Positions 1-5,440 of a stretch of DNA of 9,459 nucleotides are shown here, one piece after another. The notes under the pieces were generated by a model. It did not search any database. It was not told the DNA's origin and saw only the letters and a list, made by a program, of their open reading frames with translations. A program made the position numbers and the translations under genes. The stretch's first letter is position 1. Every line of letters starts with the position of its first letter. The stretch lies in assembly GCA_026388615.1 (NCBI GenBank), contig JAPLJL010000013.1:1-9459 (forward strand), in the 5' to 3' direction. The stretch comes from Pseudomonadota bacterium (GTDB lineage Bacteria > Desulfobacterota > JAPLJL01).

Positions 1-7
1 GCTCCCT

Positions 8-61
8 GGCCGACCCGAGAGGTCGTCTCGGGCAGGCCGCCGGCTCCCTTTCCGGGCGGCC
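8..61. repeat. GC-rich tandem hairpins at the left edge
   Basis: Two inverted repeats follow each other. CCCGAGA (14-20) pairs with TCTCGGG (26-32) around a 5-base loop, with GGCC at 8-11 and 35-38 able to extend the stem. GGCCGCC (35-41) pairs with GGCGGCC (55-61) around 13 bases. There is no T-run after either stem, so an intrinsic terminator is unlikely. The region may be a palindromic intergenic repeat or a structured leader for the gene starting at 92. The short open frame ending in TAG at 65-67 could also be the tail of a gene cut by the window edge, but nothing recognisable is encoded there. Confidence 0.4.
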
Positions 62-91
62 GCCTAGGGCCACCCCTACATTACGAAAAGA

Positions 92-613
92 ATGATAATT
101 CCACCCGACCCCCCCGACGCTAATGCTGGCCAGGATTGGTCCAATCCTGCGATCGCCCTGATTTTTTTCCTTTATATCCTCCCTATCGTTATTACCTTCC
201 ACGGACTTATTCACCTGCCCGGACTGGCCCTGGCCTACCTCGTCATGAATCTCTGGATCTACCAGAAAATGCTCTACAAAACCTGTACCCGCTGCGTGAA
301 CTATGGGAAAAAGTGCCCGCTGCTGGGCGGGAAAGCGGTCCTGTTCCTCTGGTCCCGGCAGGAAGGAAAATGCGAGGGAAAAGACCTGAAACTCATCGGA
401 ACCTTCTGGATCGTAATGGCGGCATTTCCGGTGGTTTCCCTGGCCCTTACTCATCGTTATTATCATCTCGCCGGGACGGTGGCCGCCATCTTCCTGCTGC
501 ACCTGGCCCGGACCCGGGTCGGCTGCCGGAAATGCCGGAGGCGGGAAGAATGCCCTTTTGCCCGGATCAGCTCCGGATTTGTAACCGGCCCAGCCTCTCA
601 CCATCAACCCTGA
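92..613 (+). CDS. Cysteine-rich multi-pass membrane protein of unknown function
   Basis: The product has 173 residues and I cannot assign a function. It shows two pairs of hydrophobic segments, at roughly residues 19-36, 42-58, 101-119 and 122-138, predicting four membrane spans. Each pair is followed by a cysteine cluster. The first is C65-x2-C68, then YGKKC with C75, and C94. The second is C145-x2-C148-x5-C154. CxxC plus a third cysteine followed by proline suggests metal binding (zinc or Fe-S) or redox-active thiols on one face of the membrane, which is inference. The first cluster resembles CxxC-x-YYGK-type motifs I recall from uncharacterised membrane proteins of Deltaproteobacteria. The ATG at 92 is preceded by an A-rich stretch rather than a strong Shine-Dalgarno. 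The tail after C154 is short, polar and low in conservation signals. An overlapping open frame at 136-639 is rejected because only this frame gives membrane spans and paired cysteines. Confidence 0.75.
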   Translation: MIIPPDPPDANAGQDWSNPAIALIFFLYILPIVITFHGLIHLPGLALAYLVMNLWIYQKMLYKTCTRCVNYGKKCPLLGGKAVLFLWSRQEGKCEGKDLKLIGTFWIVMAAFPVVSLALTHRYYHLAGTVAAIFLLHLARTRVGCRKCRRREECPFARISSGFVTGPASHHQP

Positions 614-654
614 GCGGATCTCAACCCCAAGACGAGTGAAGCTTGAAGGGCCTG

Positions 655-695
655 CCTTGCCTGTCCCGAGTCTTATCGAGGGAAGCGAAGCCGAA
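655..695. repeat. Fragment of dispersed repeat (TCCCGAGxxxxxTCGAGGG type)
   Basis: The gap between the cysteine-rich gene and the first pilT contains a TCCCGAG-TCTTA-TCGAGGGAAGCGAAGC-like stretch. Similar wording occurs at 3985-4004 (TCCCGAGCGCAGTCGAGGGG) and in the repeat region near 8705-8800. It looks like a degenerate copy of a short intergenic repeat and encodes nothing recognisable. Confidence 0.4.
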
Positions 696-698
696 GGG

Positions 699-726
699 TT
701 GCTTTAAATCCTTTATCTAATAATAT
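699..726 (+). promoter_or_regulatory. Candidate sigma70-type promoter upstream of the first pilT
   Basis: TTGCTT at 699-704 and TAATAT at 721-726 are separated by 16 bases and lie just upstream of the ATG at 750. The surrounding sequence turns sharply AT-rich here. The match is by eye only; any start site would give a leader of under 20 bases. Confidence 0.3.
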
Positions 727-749
727 ATTTACATCGGTGAATTAATCTC

Positions 750-1850
750 ATGGCCAAAATCGACGGACTTTTAAAGAAAATATGCGAGATCGGGGCCTCC
801 GACGTTCACTTGGTCTCCGGTTCCGCTCCCCTGATCCGCTTGCTGGGTGACCTGCAGCCGGTCAAGCTCCCACCCCTGGACTGGAAAGTCGTCCAGGGCC
901 TGATCTTCGAAATCCTCACCCCCCAGCAGCAGAAAATGTTCATCGCCACCAATGACCTGGATTTCAGCTATGAACTCCCCGGGTTCGGCCGCTTCCGCGG
1001 CAACCTTTACCGACAGCGGAAAGGAATCGACGCAGTTTTCCGCCGGATTCCCTCGGAACTTCCCAAGCTCGACCGGCTCGGCTTCCCCGATACAGTCTTA
1101 AGGCTCACCGACCTTCATCAGGGCCTGGTCCTGATCACCGGGCCCACCCGTTCGGGCAAGACCACCACCATCGCCGCCATGGTCGACTATATCAACGAGC
1201 ACGACGCCCGGAATGTCATCACCGTGGAAGACCCGATCGAGTTCGTCCATCCTCACAAAAAATCCCTGATCAACCAGAGGGAAGTGGGCCGGAGCACCCT
1301 GACCTTCGCCGGCTCCCTCCGCGCCGCCCTCCGGGAAGATCCGGACGTGATCGTGGTCGGGGAAATGCGGGACCTGGAAACCATGCAGCTGGCGGTAACC
1401 GCTGCGGAAACCGGGCATCTGGTCCTCTCCACCATGCAGACCGGAAGCGCCCATAAAACCGTAGACCGCATCATCGATTCCTTTACCCCCGAGCAGCAAA
1501 ACCAGATCCGGATCATGCTGGCCGAGTCCTTGAAAGGGGTCATCTCCCAGCGCCTCCTCAAAACCTCTGACGGACGGAGCCAGGTGCTGGCCTCGGAAAT
1601 CCTGATCGGGTCCAATCCGCTGGCCAACATGATCCGGGATGGGGCCACCTTCCAGATCCCCAACCTGATCCAGACCGGGAAAGAATGGGGCAACCGGACC
1701 CTGGACGATTCCATCGAGGAACTCCTGCAGAAGAAGCGGATTACCGCCCGGATGGCCCATTACTGGGCCAACGGCAAGGAACGTTTCGAAAAATACCTCT
1801 CCGCCGCAGACCAGTCTAAGGAAAAAGAAAACCGGGTGGGATATGCTTAA
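750..1850 (+). CDS. pilT: PilT-family type IV pilus ATPase, paralog 1 (divergent His box)
   Basis: This 366-residue protein belongs to the PilT/PilU retraction ATPases, cytoplasmic hexamers that power depolymerisation of type IV pili. The N-terminal domain covers about residues 1-105, with the ASDVHL motif at 16-21. The ATPase core follows: Walker A GPTRSGKT at 131-138, Asp box ITVEDPIEFVH at 157-167, ALREDPD at 193-199 and Walker B ending in VVGE with catalytic Glu205. The length is normal for the family. Oddities are Arg134 where most PilTs have Gly in Walker A, and a His box reading STMQTGSAHK, so the second conserved histidine is Gln230 while the first, His223, is kept. The C-terminal retraction motif AIRNLIRE reads PLANMIRD (290-297). 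A second PilT homolog follows 187 bp downstream. The start fits the alignment with that paralog. It could instead act as a PilU-like accessory motor. Confidence 0.93.
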   Translation: MAKIDGLLKKICEIGASDVHLVSGSAPLIRLLGDLQPVKLPPLDWKVVQGLIFEILTPQQQKMFIATNDLDFSYELPGFGRFRGNLYRQRKGIDAVFRRIPSELPKLDRLGFPDTVLRLTDLHQGLVLITGPTRSGKTTTIAAMVDYINEHDARNVITVEDPIEFVHPHKKSLINQREVGRSTLTFAGSLRAALREDPDVIVVGEMRDLETMQLAVTAAETGHLVLSTMQTGSAHKTVDRIIDSFTPEQQNQIRIMLAESLKGVISQRLLKTSDGRSQVLASEILIGSNPLANMIRDGATFQIPNLIQTGKEWGNRTLDDSIEELLQKKRITARMAHYWANGKERFEKYLSAADQSKEKENRVGYA

Positions 1851-1859
1851 GAAATTGCG

Positions 1860-1884
1860 GATTGACGAATGACGATTGACGATT
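1860..1884. repeat. Short imperfect tandem repeat (ATTGACGA/ATGACG units)
   Basis: ATTGACGA at 1861-1868 and again at 1875-1882 flank an ATGACG unit directly after the stop of the first pilT. It marks the left margin of the AT-rich element in this gap and encodes nothing. Confidence 0.5.
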
Positions 1885-1890
1885 AGCATT

Positions 1891-2031
1891 AAGTTCAAAT
1901 TTTAAAGCCCAAATGACAAATCAAGCTCAAAGCCCAAAGCCCCAAGGAGGAACCAGAAAATCGATTCGAAAATTTTTATATTTTGGATTTTGACATTAAT
2001 TTGAACTTTGGATTTTGAACTTTGAACTTTA
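1891..2031. repeat. AT-rich AAGTTCAAA palindromic element, copy A
   Basis: The left end AAGTTCAAAT (1891-1900) is the exact reverse complement of ATTTGAACTT (1999-2008). Further TTGAACTTT units follow up to 2030. The interior has variants of AAAGCCCAAA. An exact 17-base word, ATTTGAACTTTGGATTT (1999-2015), recurs at 7051-7067 inside the gap between mlaF and mlaD, so this is a dispersed family. The element separates the two pilT genes and leaves the second with a poor ribosome binding site next to its ATG. Confidence 0.7.
1944..1950 (+). promoter_or_regulatory. Orphan Shine-Dalgarno-like AAGGAGG
   Basis: A perfect AAGGAGG lies here, but no ATG, GTG or TTG at normal spacing opens a useful frame. 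The next real start is the pilT ATG at 2038, 87 bases further on. It may be the original binding site of the second pilT, displaced by repeat sequence, or it may be chance. Confidence 0.3.
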
Positions 2032-2037
2032 AAAGAT

Positions 2038-3120
2038 ATGACTGAAATCCCACATTTAGATCAGCTCCTCCACGAAATGAATTCCCTGGACGCTTCCGAC
2101 CTCCATGTCGTGGTCAGCCTGCCCCCGGTTTTCCGGGTTCACGGCGATCTCCATCTCACCCATCATCCCGTGCTCAACGCCCAGAACACCAAGGAGCTGA
2201 TTTATGAAATCCTGAGCCAGGTTCACATCAAGGAGATCGAGGAAAAATTCGACGCGGATCTCGCCTACCAGCTCGGGGATACCGCCCGCTTCCGGGTCAA
2301 TGTCTATACCACCCAGCGCGGGCTCCAGGCGGTGCTCCGGCGCATCCCGATCAAGGTTAAAGGCCTCGACGAACTGTTCGCACCCCCGATCATCAAGTCC
2401 ATCTGCGATTTCCGGCAGGGCCTGGTCCTGGTCACGGGGCCGACCGGCAGCGGCAAGTCCACCACCCTGGCGGCCGCGATCGACTATATCAACCAACGCC
2501 GCGACGTTCATATCATCACCATCGAAGATCCCCTCGAGTTCGTGCATGACGATATCAAGGCCCACATCACCCACCGGGAGGTCGGGCTCCATACCGAATC
2601 CTTCCGGGCCGCCCTCCGGGCCGCCGGCCGGCAGGATGCCGACGTGCTCCTGATCGGGGAAATGCGGGACCTGGAATCGATGTCCCTGGCGATCTCGAGC
2701 GCCGAACTCGGCCTCCTGGTTTTTGCCACCCTCCACACCAACAGCGCCCCCAAGAGCGTGGACCGGATCATTGACGCCTTTCCCGCCGACCAGCAGCCCC
2801 ACGTGCGCGCCATGCTCTCTGAATCCCTGAAGGCGGTGGTCGCCCAGCAGCTCCTCCGGCGCAAAGGCGGCCGGGGCCGGGTGGCGGCCTTCGAAGTCCT
2901 GGTCTCGACCCCGGCCCTGGGAAACGTCATCCGGGAAGGCAAATCCGAGCAGATCTACTCCCTGATGCAGACCGGCAAGCAGCTGGGAATGCAGACCATG
3001 GACGACTCCCTGGGCAGCCTGATTAAAAAGGGAATGGTCGATCCCAAGGAGGCTTTTTTCGTCGCCCATGACAAGGACACCTTTAAAAAACTGTATCTGG
3101 ACAACAAAGCCCCGGTCTAA
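2038..3120 (+). CDS. pilT: PilT-family type IV pilus retraction ATPase, paralog 2
   Basis: This 360-residue homolog of the preceding gene should be a hexameric cytoplasmic ATPase that retracts type IV pili (twitching, surface sensing, DNA uptake). Motifs in order are ASDLHV (19-24), canonical Walker A GPTGSGKS (134-141), Asp box ITIEDPLEFVH (160-170), Walker B VLLIGE with Glu208, His box TLHTNSAPKSVDRIIDAFP (231-249) and PALGNVIREGK (292-302), the counterpart of the AIRNLIRE motif. It looks closer to classical PilT than paralog 1. However, Leu226 replaces the first His-box histidine, and the usual ALREDPDV is AAGRQDADV (195-203). An in-frame TGA at 2023 rules out a longer N-terminus, and ATG 2038 aligns with paralog 1. 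The adjacent upstream sequence has only a weak AAAAG. The following gene begins 15 bp downstream, suggesting co-transcription. No other pil genes are in the window. Confidence 0.95.
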   Translation: MTEIPHLDQLLHEMNSLDASDLHVVVSLPPVFRVHGDLHLTHHPVLNAQNTKELIYEILSQVHIKEIEEKFDADLAYQLGDTARFRVNVYTTQRGLQAVLRRIPIKVKGLDELFAPPIIKSICDFRQGLVLVTGPTGSGKSTTLAAAIDYINQRRDVHIITIEDPLEFVHDDIKAHITHREVGLHTESFRAALRAAGRQDADVLLIGEMRDLESMSLAISSAELGLLVFATLHTNSAPKSVDRIIDAFPADQQPHVRAMLSESLKAVVAQQLLRRKGGRGRVAAFEVLVSTPALGNVIREGKSEQIYSLMQTGKQLGMQTMDDSLGSLIKKGMVDPKEAFFVAHDKDTFKKLYLDNKAPV

Positions 3121-3135
3121 ATTTTATAACGTCGT

Positions 3136-3714
3136 TTGATTCAGATAGCGAAATCCTGCCTTTTAGTCCCGCTGATCATACTGATCTTTTTCCCCACTCC
3201 TTCCCGGTCCGAGGTCGCATCCTCTTTATTACCCCTTCCTCGCTCTTTTCTTTCCAACCTCCCTTCAACTTTTCATCCTGGCCGGGATCATAGTAACGCC
3301 TTAGACGTTACCTCCCTTTATCGAAAGGGAGGAGAGGAGGGATTTTTACTCTTTTACTTGGAACCCAAAATTCGAAATCAGCGGTTGTCCTCCTTTATCG
3401 CAATCGTTAATTCCCAGGAGGCTGCTGACTTGGTCAAAAGCTCCCTTTCCGAAGACCGCTGGATCGCCCTCGACAAACTGGCCCACCTGCTGGTGAGCTT
3501 CAGCCTCGTCGGTATCGGTTATGCCGTTTCCTCTGAACGGGGACTCGGCTTCAGCCGTAATCAGGCCAGAATTTTATCCGCGGGCGGAACCGCCCTGATC
3601 GGGATCGCCAAGGAAATCGCGGATTACAGAAAAGGCAGCGACTTCTGCGGGAAGGACCTGACCGCGGACGGGCTAGGCCTCGCCTTGGGGGTGGTGTTTT
3701 TTACCTTTTATTAA
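3136..3714 (+). CDS. Exported YfiM/DUF2279-like protein
   Basis: The product has 192 residues. The N-terminus has a lysine, a hydrophobic stretch at about residues 8-20 and small residues near SRSEVA, as expected of a signal peptide or membrane anchor. No lipobox cysteine is evident. The C-terminal half carries the pattern I associate with YfiM/DUF2279 and related VanZ-like small domains: DKLAH (113-117), a hydrophobic helix, a glycine-rich segment ending in GIAKEIADYRKG (156-167), then DLTADGLGLALG (174-185). The conserved D, H, KE, D and final D/G positions suggest a small envelope domain, but the biochemical role of this family is not known to me. Residues 30-105 are not recognised. The start is TTG; a TAA at 3127-3129 in the same frame excludes an earlier one. 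It probably shares a transcript with the pilT upstream and faces purD convergently. Confidence 0.7.
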   Translation: MIQIAKSCLLVPLIILIFFPTPSRSEVASSLLPLPRSFLSNLPSTFHPGRDHSNALDVTSLYRKGGEEGFLLFYLEPKIRNQRLSSFIAIVNSQEAADLVKSSLSEDRWIALDKLAHLLVSFSLVGIGYAVSSERGLGFSRNQARILSAGGTALIGIAKEIADYRKGSDFCGKDLTADGLGLALGVVFFTFY

Positions 3715-3760
3715 GTAAAGGCAGCCATCTGGCCGCCTCACCGGCTCTCGGTTCAAGAAA

Positions 3761-3907
3761 GTCATTGCGAGCACATTCGCTTCACTCAGTGTAAACTCCG
3801 CGAAGCAATCCCGTTTGTAATAATCACATGCAAGTTCAATAACTTCAGGGAGATTGCTTCGTCGCAAAGTTTCCAGTTAACGAAGTGAATGTGCTCCTCG
3901 CAATGAC
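3761..3907. repeat. GTCATTGCGAG palindromic intergenic element
   Basis: Nested exact inverted arms are present: GTCATTGCGAG (3761-3771) with CTCGCAATGAC (3897-3907), GAGCACATTC (3769-3778) with GAATGTGCTC (3887-3896), and CGAAGCAATC (3801-3810) with GATTGCTTCG (3852-3861). The element is 147 bp, has no coding capacity and could fold as a long cruciform or RNA hairpin. GTCATTGCGAG...GAAGCAATC repeats are familiar from many environmental bacterial genomes. Positions 3769-3800 match the reverse complement of 8764-8795 at 30 of 32 bases, so it shares a module with the repeat near the mlaE promoter. Confidence 0.85.
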
Positions 3908-3924
3908 AACCAAGACAAGAAATC

Positions 3925-3948
3925 AAAAAGGCGGGGATGAACCCCGCC
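3925..3948 (-). terminator. Intrinsic terminator of the purD transcript
   Basis: Read on the minus strand, a perfect 7-bp stem GGCGGGG/CCCCGCC (3942-3948 and 3930-3936) closes on a 5-base loop TTCAT. It is followed directly by TTTTT (3929 down to 3925). It lies about 70 bp beyond the purD stop, the right place to end the minus-strand operon. On the plus strand the stem is not followed by a T-run. Confidence 0.88.
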
Positions 3949-3961
3949 GCTCTATCTTCAG

Positions 3962-3979
3962 CGCAGCCTAAAGGCTGCG
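3962..3979. repeat. Small perfect stem-loop
   Basis: CGCAGCC (3962-3968) and GGCTGCG (3973-3979) form a 7-bp stem with a TAAA loop between the purD stop and its terminator. There is no T-run on the minus strand, and on the plus strand only GTTTA follows. It may support transcript ending or be a repeat remnant. Confidence 0.5.
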
Positions 3980-4019
3980 GTTTATCCCGAGCGCAGTCGA
4001 GGGGCTACCTTTCCTGGAC

Positions 4020-5303
4020 TTAGGGCTGTTTTTTTGCGAGCCCTTTTTTCCCGATATCCCGGCGGTAATGCCTGCCTTCAAAATTTATCTTGGCACAGGC
4101 CTGGTAAGCCCGATCAATCGCCGCCCGCAGGTCCCTCCCCCGGGCGGTTACCCCCAGGACCCGGCCGCCCGCGGTGACGATTTTTTTTCCCTCCCGGCGG
4201 GTTCCCGCGTGGAAAACTGAAACATCCTCCATCTGCCCCGCTTCCTCCAACCCGGTTATCTCCTTGCCCTTGGCATAGCTTCCCGGGTATCCCCCCGAGC
4301 ATAAGACCACGCAAACCGCCGGGCGGGGATCCCATTTTACTTTCGCGTTTTTCAAATCCCCTTCCACCGCTTGCAGAAGCAGGAAAGCCAGGTCGCTCTG
4401 CAAACGAAAAATAATCGGCTGGGTCTCGGGATCACCGAACCGGCAGTTAAATTCCAGGACCCAGAATTCACCCTCCGAAATCATCAGCCCGGCGTACAGG
4501 GCTCCCTGGTATTTCTGCCCCTCCCCGGTCAACATCCCGCTGATCACCGGCTCCATCACCTCGGTTAAGGCGCGTTTATTAAGTTCCTCGTTCATCACCG
4601 GGGCGGGCGAGTAGGCCCCCATTCCACCGGTATTGGGGCCCTGGTCTCCGTCGAAAACCGCCTTGTGATCCTGGGAGGAAGCCATCGGGACGACGGTTTC
4701 TCCATCCGTGATCCCGATGTAACTGGCCTCTTCCCCGGTCAGGATCTCCTCCAGGATTAAGCGGTCACCGGCACTCCCGAAAACCTTTTTCTCCATCACC
4801 TCTTCCACCGCCTGGAGCCCTTCCTCGACGCTCCGGGAAACCACAACCCCCTTACCGGCAGCCAGTCCGTCCGCCTTGACCACCAGGGGCTGGCCCCGCT
4901 TCTTCAGGAACTCCCGGGCTGGCCCGGACTCGGAAAAAACCCGGAAGGATGCGGTCGGGATCCGGTTCCGGGTCATAAATTCCTTGGCAAAAACCTTGCT
5001 GCCTTCCAGCGCGGCGGCCTGGCGGGTCGGGCCGAATATTTTCAACCCGTTCCTTTGGAAAAGATCCGCGATCCCCAGGACCAGGGGAGCCTCGGGCCCG
5101 ACTACGGTCAGGTCAATCTTTTCCTTCTGGGCGAAAACCAGAAGGCCCTCGATATTCTCCGGGTTGATTTCCACATTCCGGGCGCAGGACTCGGTCCCGG
5201 CGTTTCCGGGGGCGCAGAAAACCTGGTCCACCCGGGGGCTCTGGGATAATTTCCAGGCCAGGGTGTGTTCTCTCCCCCCCCCGCCGATGACCAATATTTT
5301 CAT
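4020..5303 (-). CDS. purD: Phosphoribosylamine-glycine ligase (GARS)
   Basis: PurD makes glycinamide ribonucleotide from 5-phosphoribosylamine, glycine and ATP in the second step of de novo purine synthesis, in the cytosol. The 427-residue length is normal for a monofunctional bacterial PurD. Visible motifs are the N-domain loop GGGGREH (7-13), GPEAPL (69-74), the ATP-grasp segment KADGLAAGKGV (143-153), DHKA followed by GPNTGGMGAYSP (222-233), the metal-binding signature EFNCRFGDPETQ (284-295), and the C-terminal RHYRRDIG (411-418). All expected key positions appear intact. The start MKILVIGGGG begins exactly at the family N-terminus. No strong Shine-Dalgarno is visible because a palindromic repeat abuts the start. 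It lies 137 bp downstream of mlaD on the same strand and ends before an intrinsic terminator; it may read from the mla promoter or from one within the gap. Confidence 0.98.
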   Translation of the reverse strand: MKILVIGGGGREHTLAWKLSQSPRVDQVFCAPGNAGTESCARNVEINPENIEGLLVFAQKEKIDLTVVGPEAPLVLGIADLFQRNGLKIFGPTRQAAALEGSKVFAKEFMTRNRIPTASFRVFSESGPAREFLKKRGQPLVVKADGLAAGKGVVVSRSVEEGLQAVEEVMEKKVFGSAGDRLILEEILTGEEASYIGITDGETVVPMASSQDHKAVFDGDQGPNTGGMGAYSPAPVMNEELNKRALTEVMEPVISGMLTGEGQKYQGALYAGLMISEGEFWVLEFNCRFGDPETQPIIFRLQSDLAFLLLQAVEGDLKNAKVKWDPRPAVCVVLCSGGYPGSYAKGKEITGLEEAGQMEDVSVFHAGTRREGKKIVTAGGRVLGVTARGRDLRAAIDRAYQACAKINFEGRHYRRDIGKKGLAKKQP

Positions 5304-5307
5304 AATT

Positions 5308-5438
5308 TACTGTTACTATTCAGCCACTAAGGCACCAAGGCACTAAGATTTAAAGATTATTCTTCTTTTTCAGGTAAGGGGGTAAAAGCCATATCTCCTT
5401 TGTGTCTTGGTGTCTTTGTGGCTACCTGAACAGTTACG
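5308..5438. repeat. CACCAAG-type palindromic element between mlaD and purD
   Basis: The left arm at 5323-5347 (GCCACTAAGGCACCAAGG...) and the right arm at 5398-5422 (...CTTGGTGTCTTTGTGGC) are inverted copies matching at 21 of 25 bases. The similarity continues outward with ACTGTT/AACAGT words, giving an element of about 130 bp that fills the gap. GCCACxAAGxCACCAAGxCACxAAG palindromes are common intergenic repeats in environmental bacterial genomes. No gene is present, and the element sits immediately upstream of the purD ATG, so it forms part of its leader. Confidence 0.8.
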
Positions 5439-5440
5439 AT

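Larger units (their letters stand above)
3715..4019. other. Convergent intergenic region, repeats and terminator only
   Basis: This 305-bp gap between the exported-protein gene and purD holds the palindromic element at 3761-3907, the purD terminator at 3925-3948, a small stem-loop at 3962-3979 and a repeat fragment at 3985-4004. A 64-codon minus-strand frame across 3673-3867 runs through the repeat and is not considered a gene. Confidence 0.75.

Noticed and set aside
136..639. A 167-codon plus-strand frame overlapping the cysteine-rich membrane gene
   Set aside because: Its translation is proline- and arginine-rich with no domain signal, while the other frame gives clear membrane spans and paired cysteines.
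1889..2031. CRISPR-like array of TTTGAACTTT words
   Set aside because: Units are short, irregularly spaced and inverted, with no spacers of constant length; a palindromic AT-rich repeat explains them.
2056..3069. Long minus-strand frame of 337 codons opposite the second pilT
   Set aside because: It is an antisense shadow: glycine- and aspartate-rich composition mirrors codon bias of the real gene, which has all PilT motifs.
3673..3867. Minus-strand 64-codon frame in the purD downstream region
   Set aside because: It runs through the palindromic repeat and shares the peptide EFTLSEANVL with another repeat at 8764-8795, so the similarity is at the DNA level.
3930..3948. Plus-strand terminator for the exported-protein gene
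   Set aside because: The stem is perfect but on the plus strand is followed by GCTCTATC rather than a T-run; only the minus-strand reading has TTTTT directly after it.
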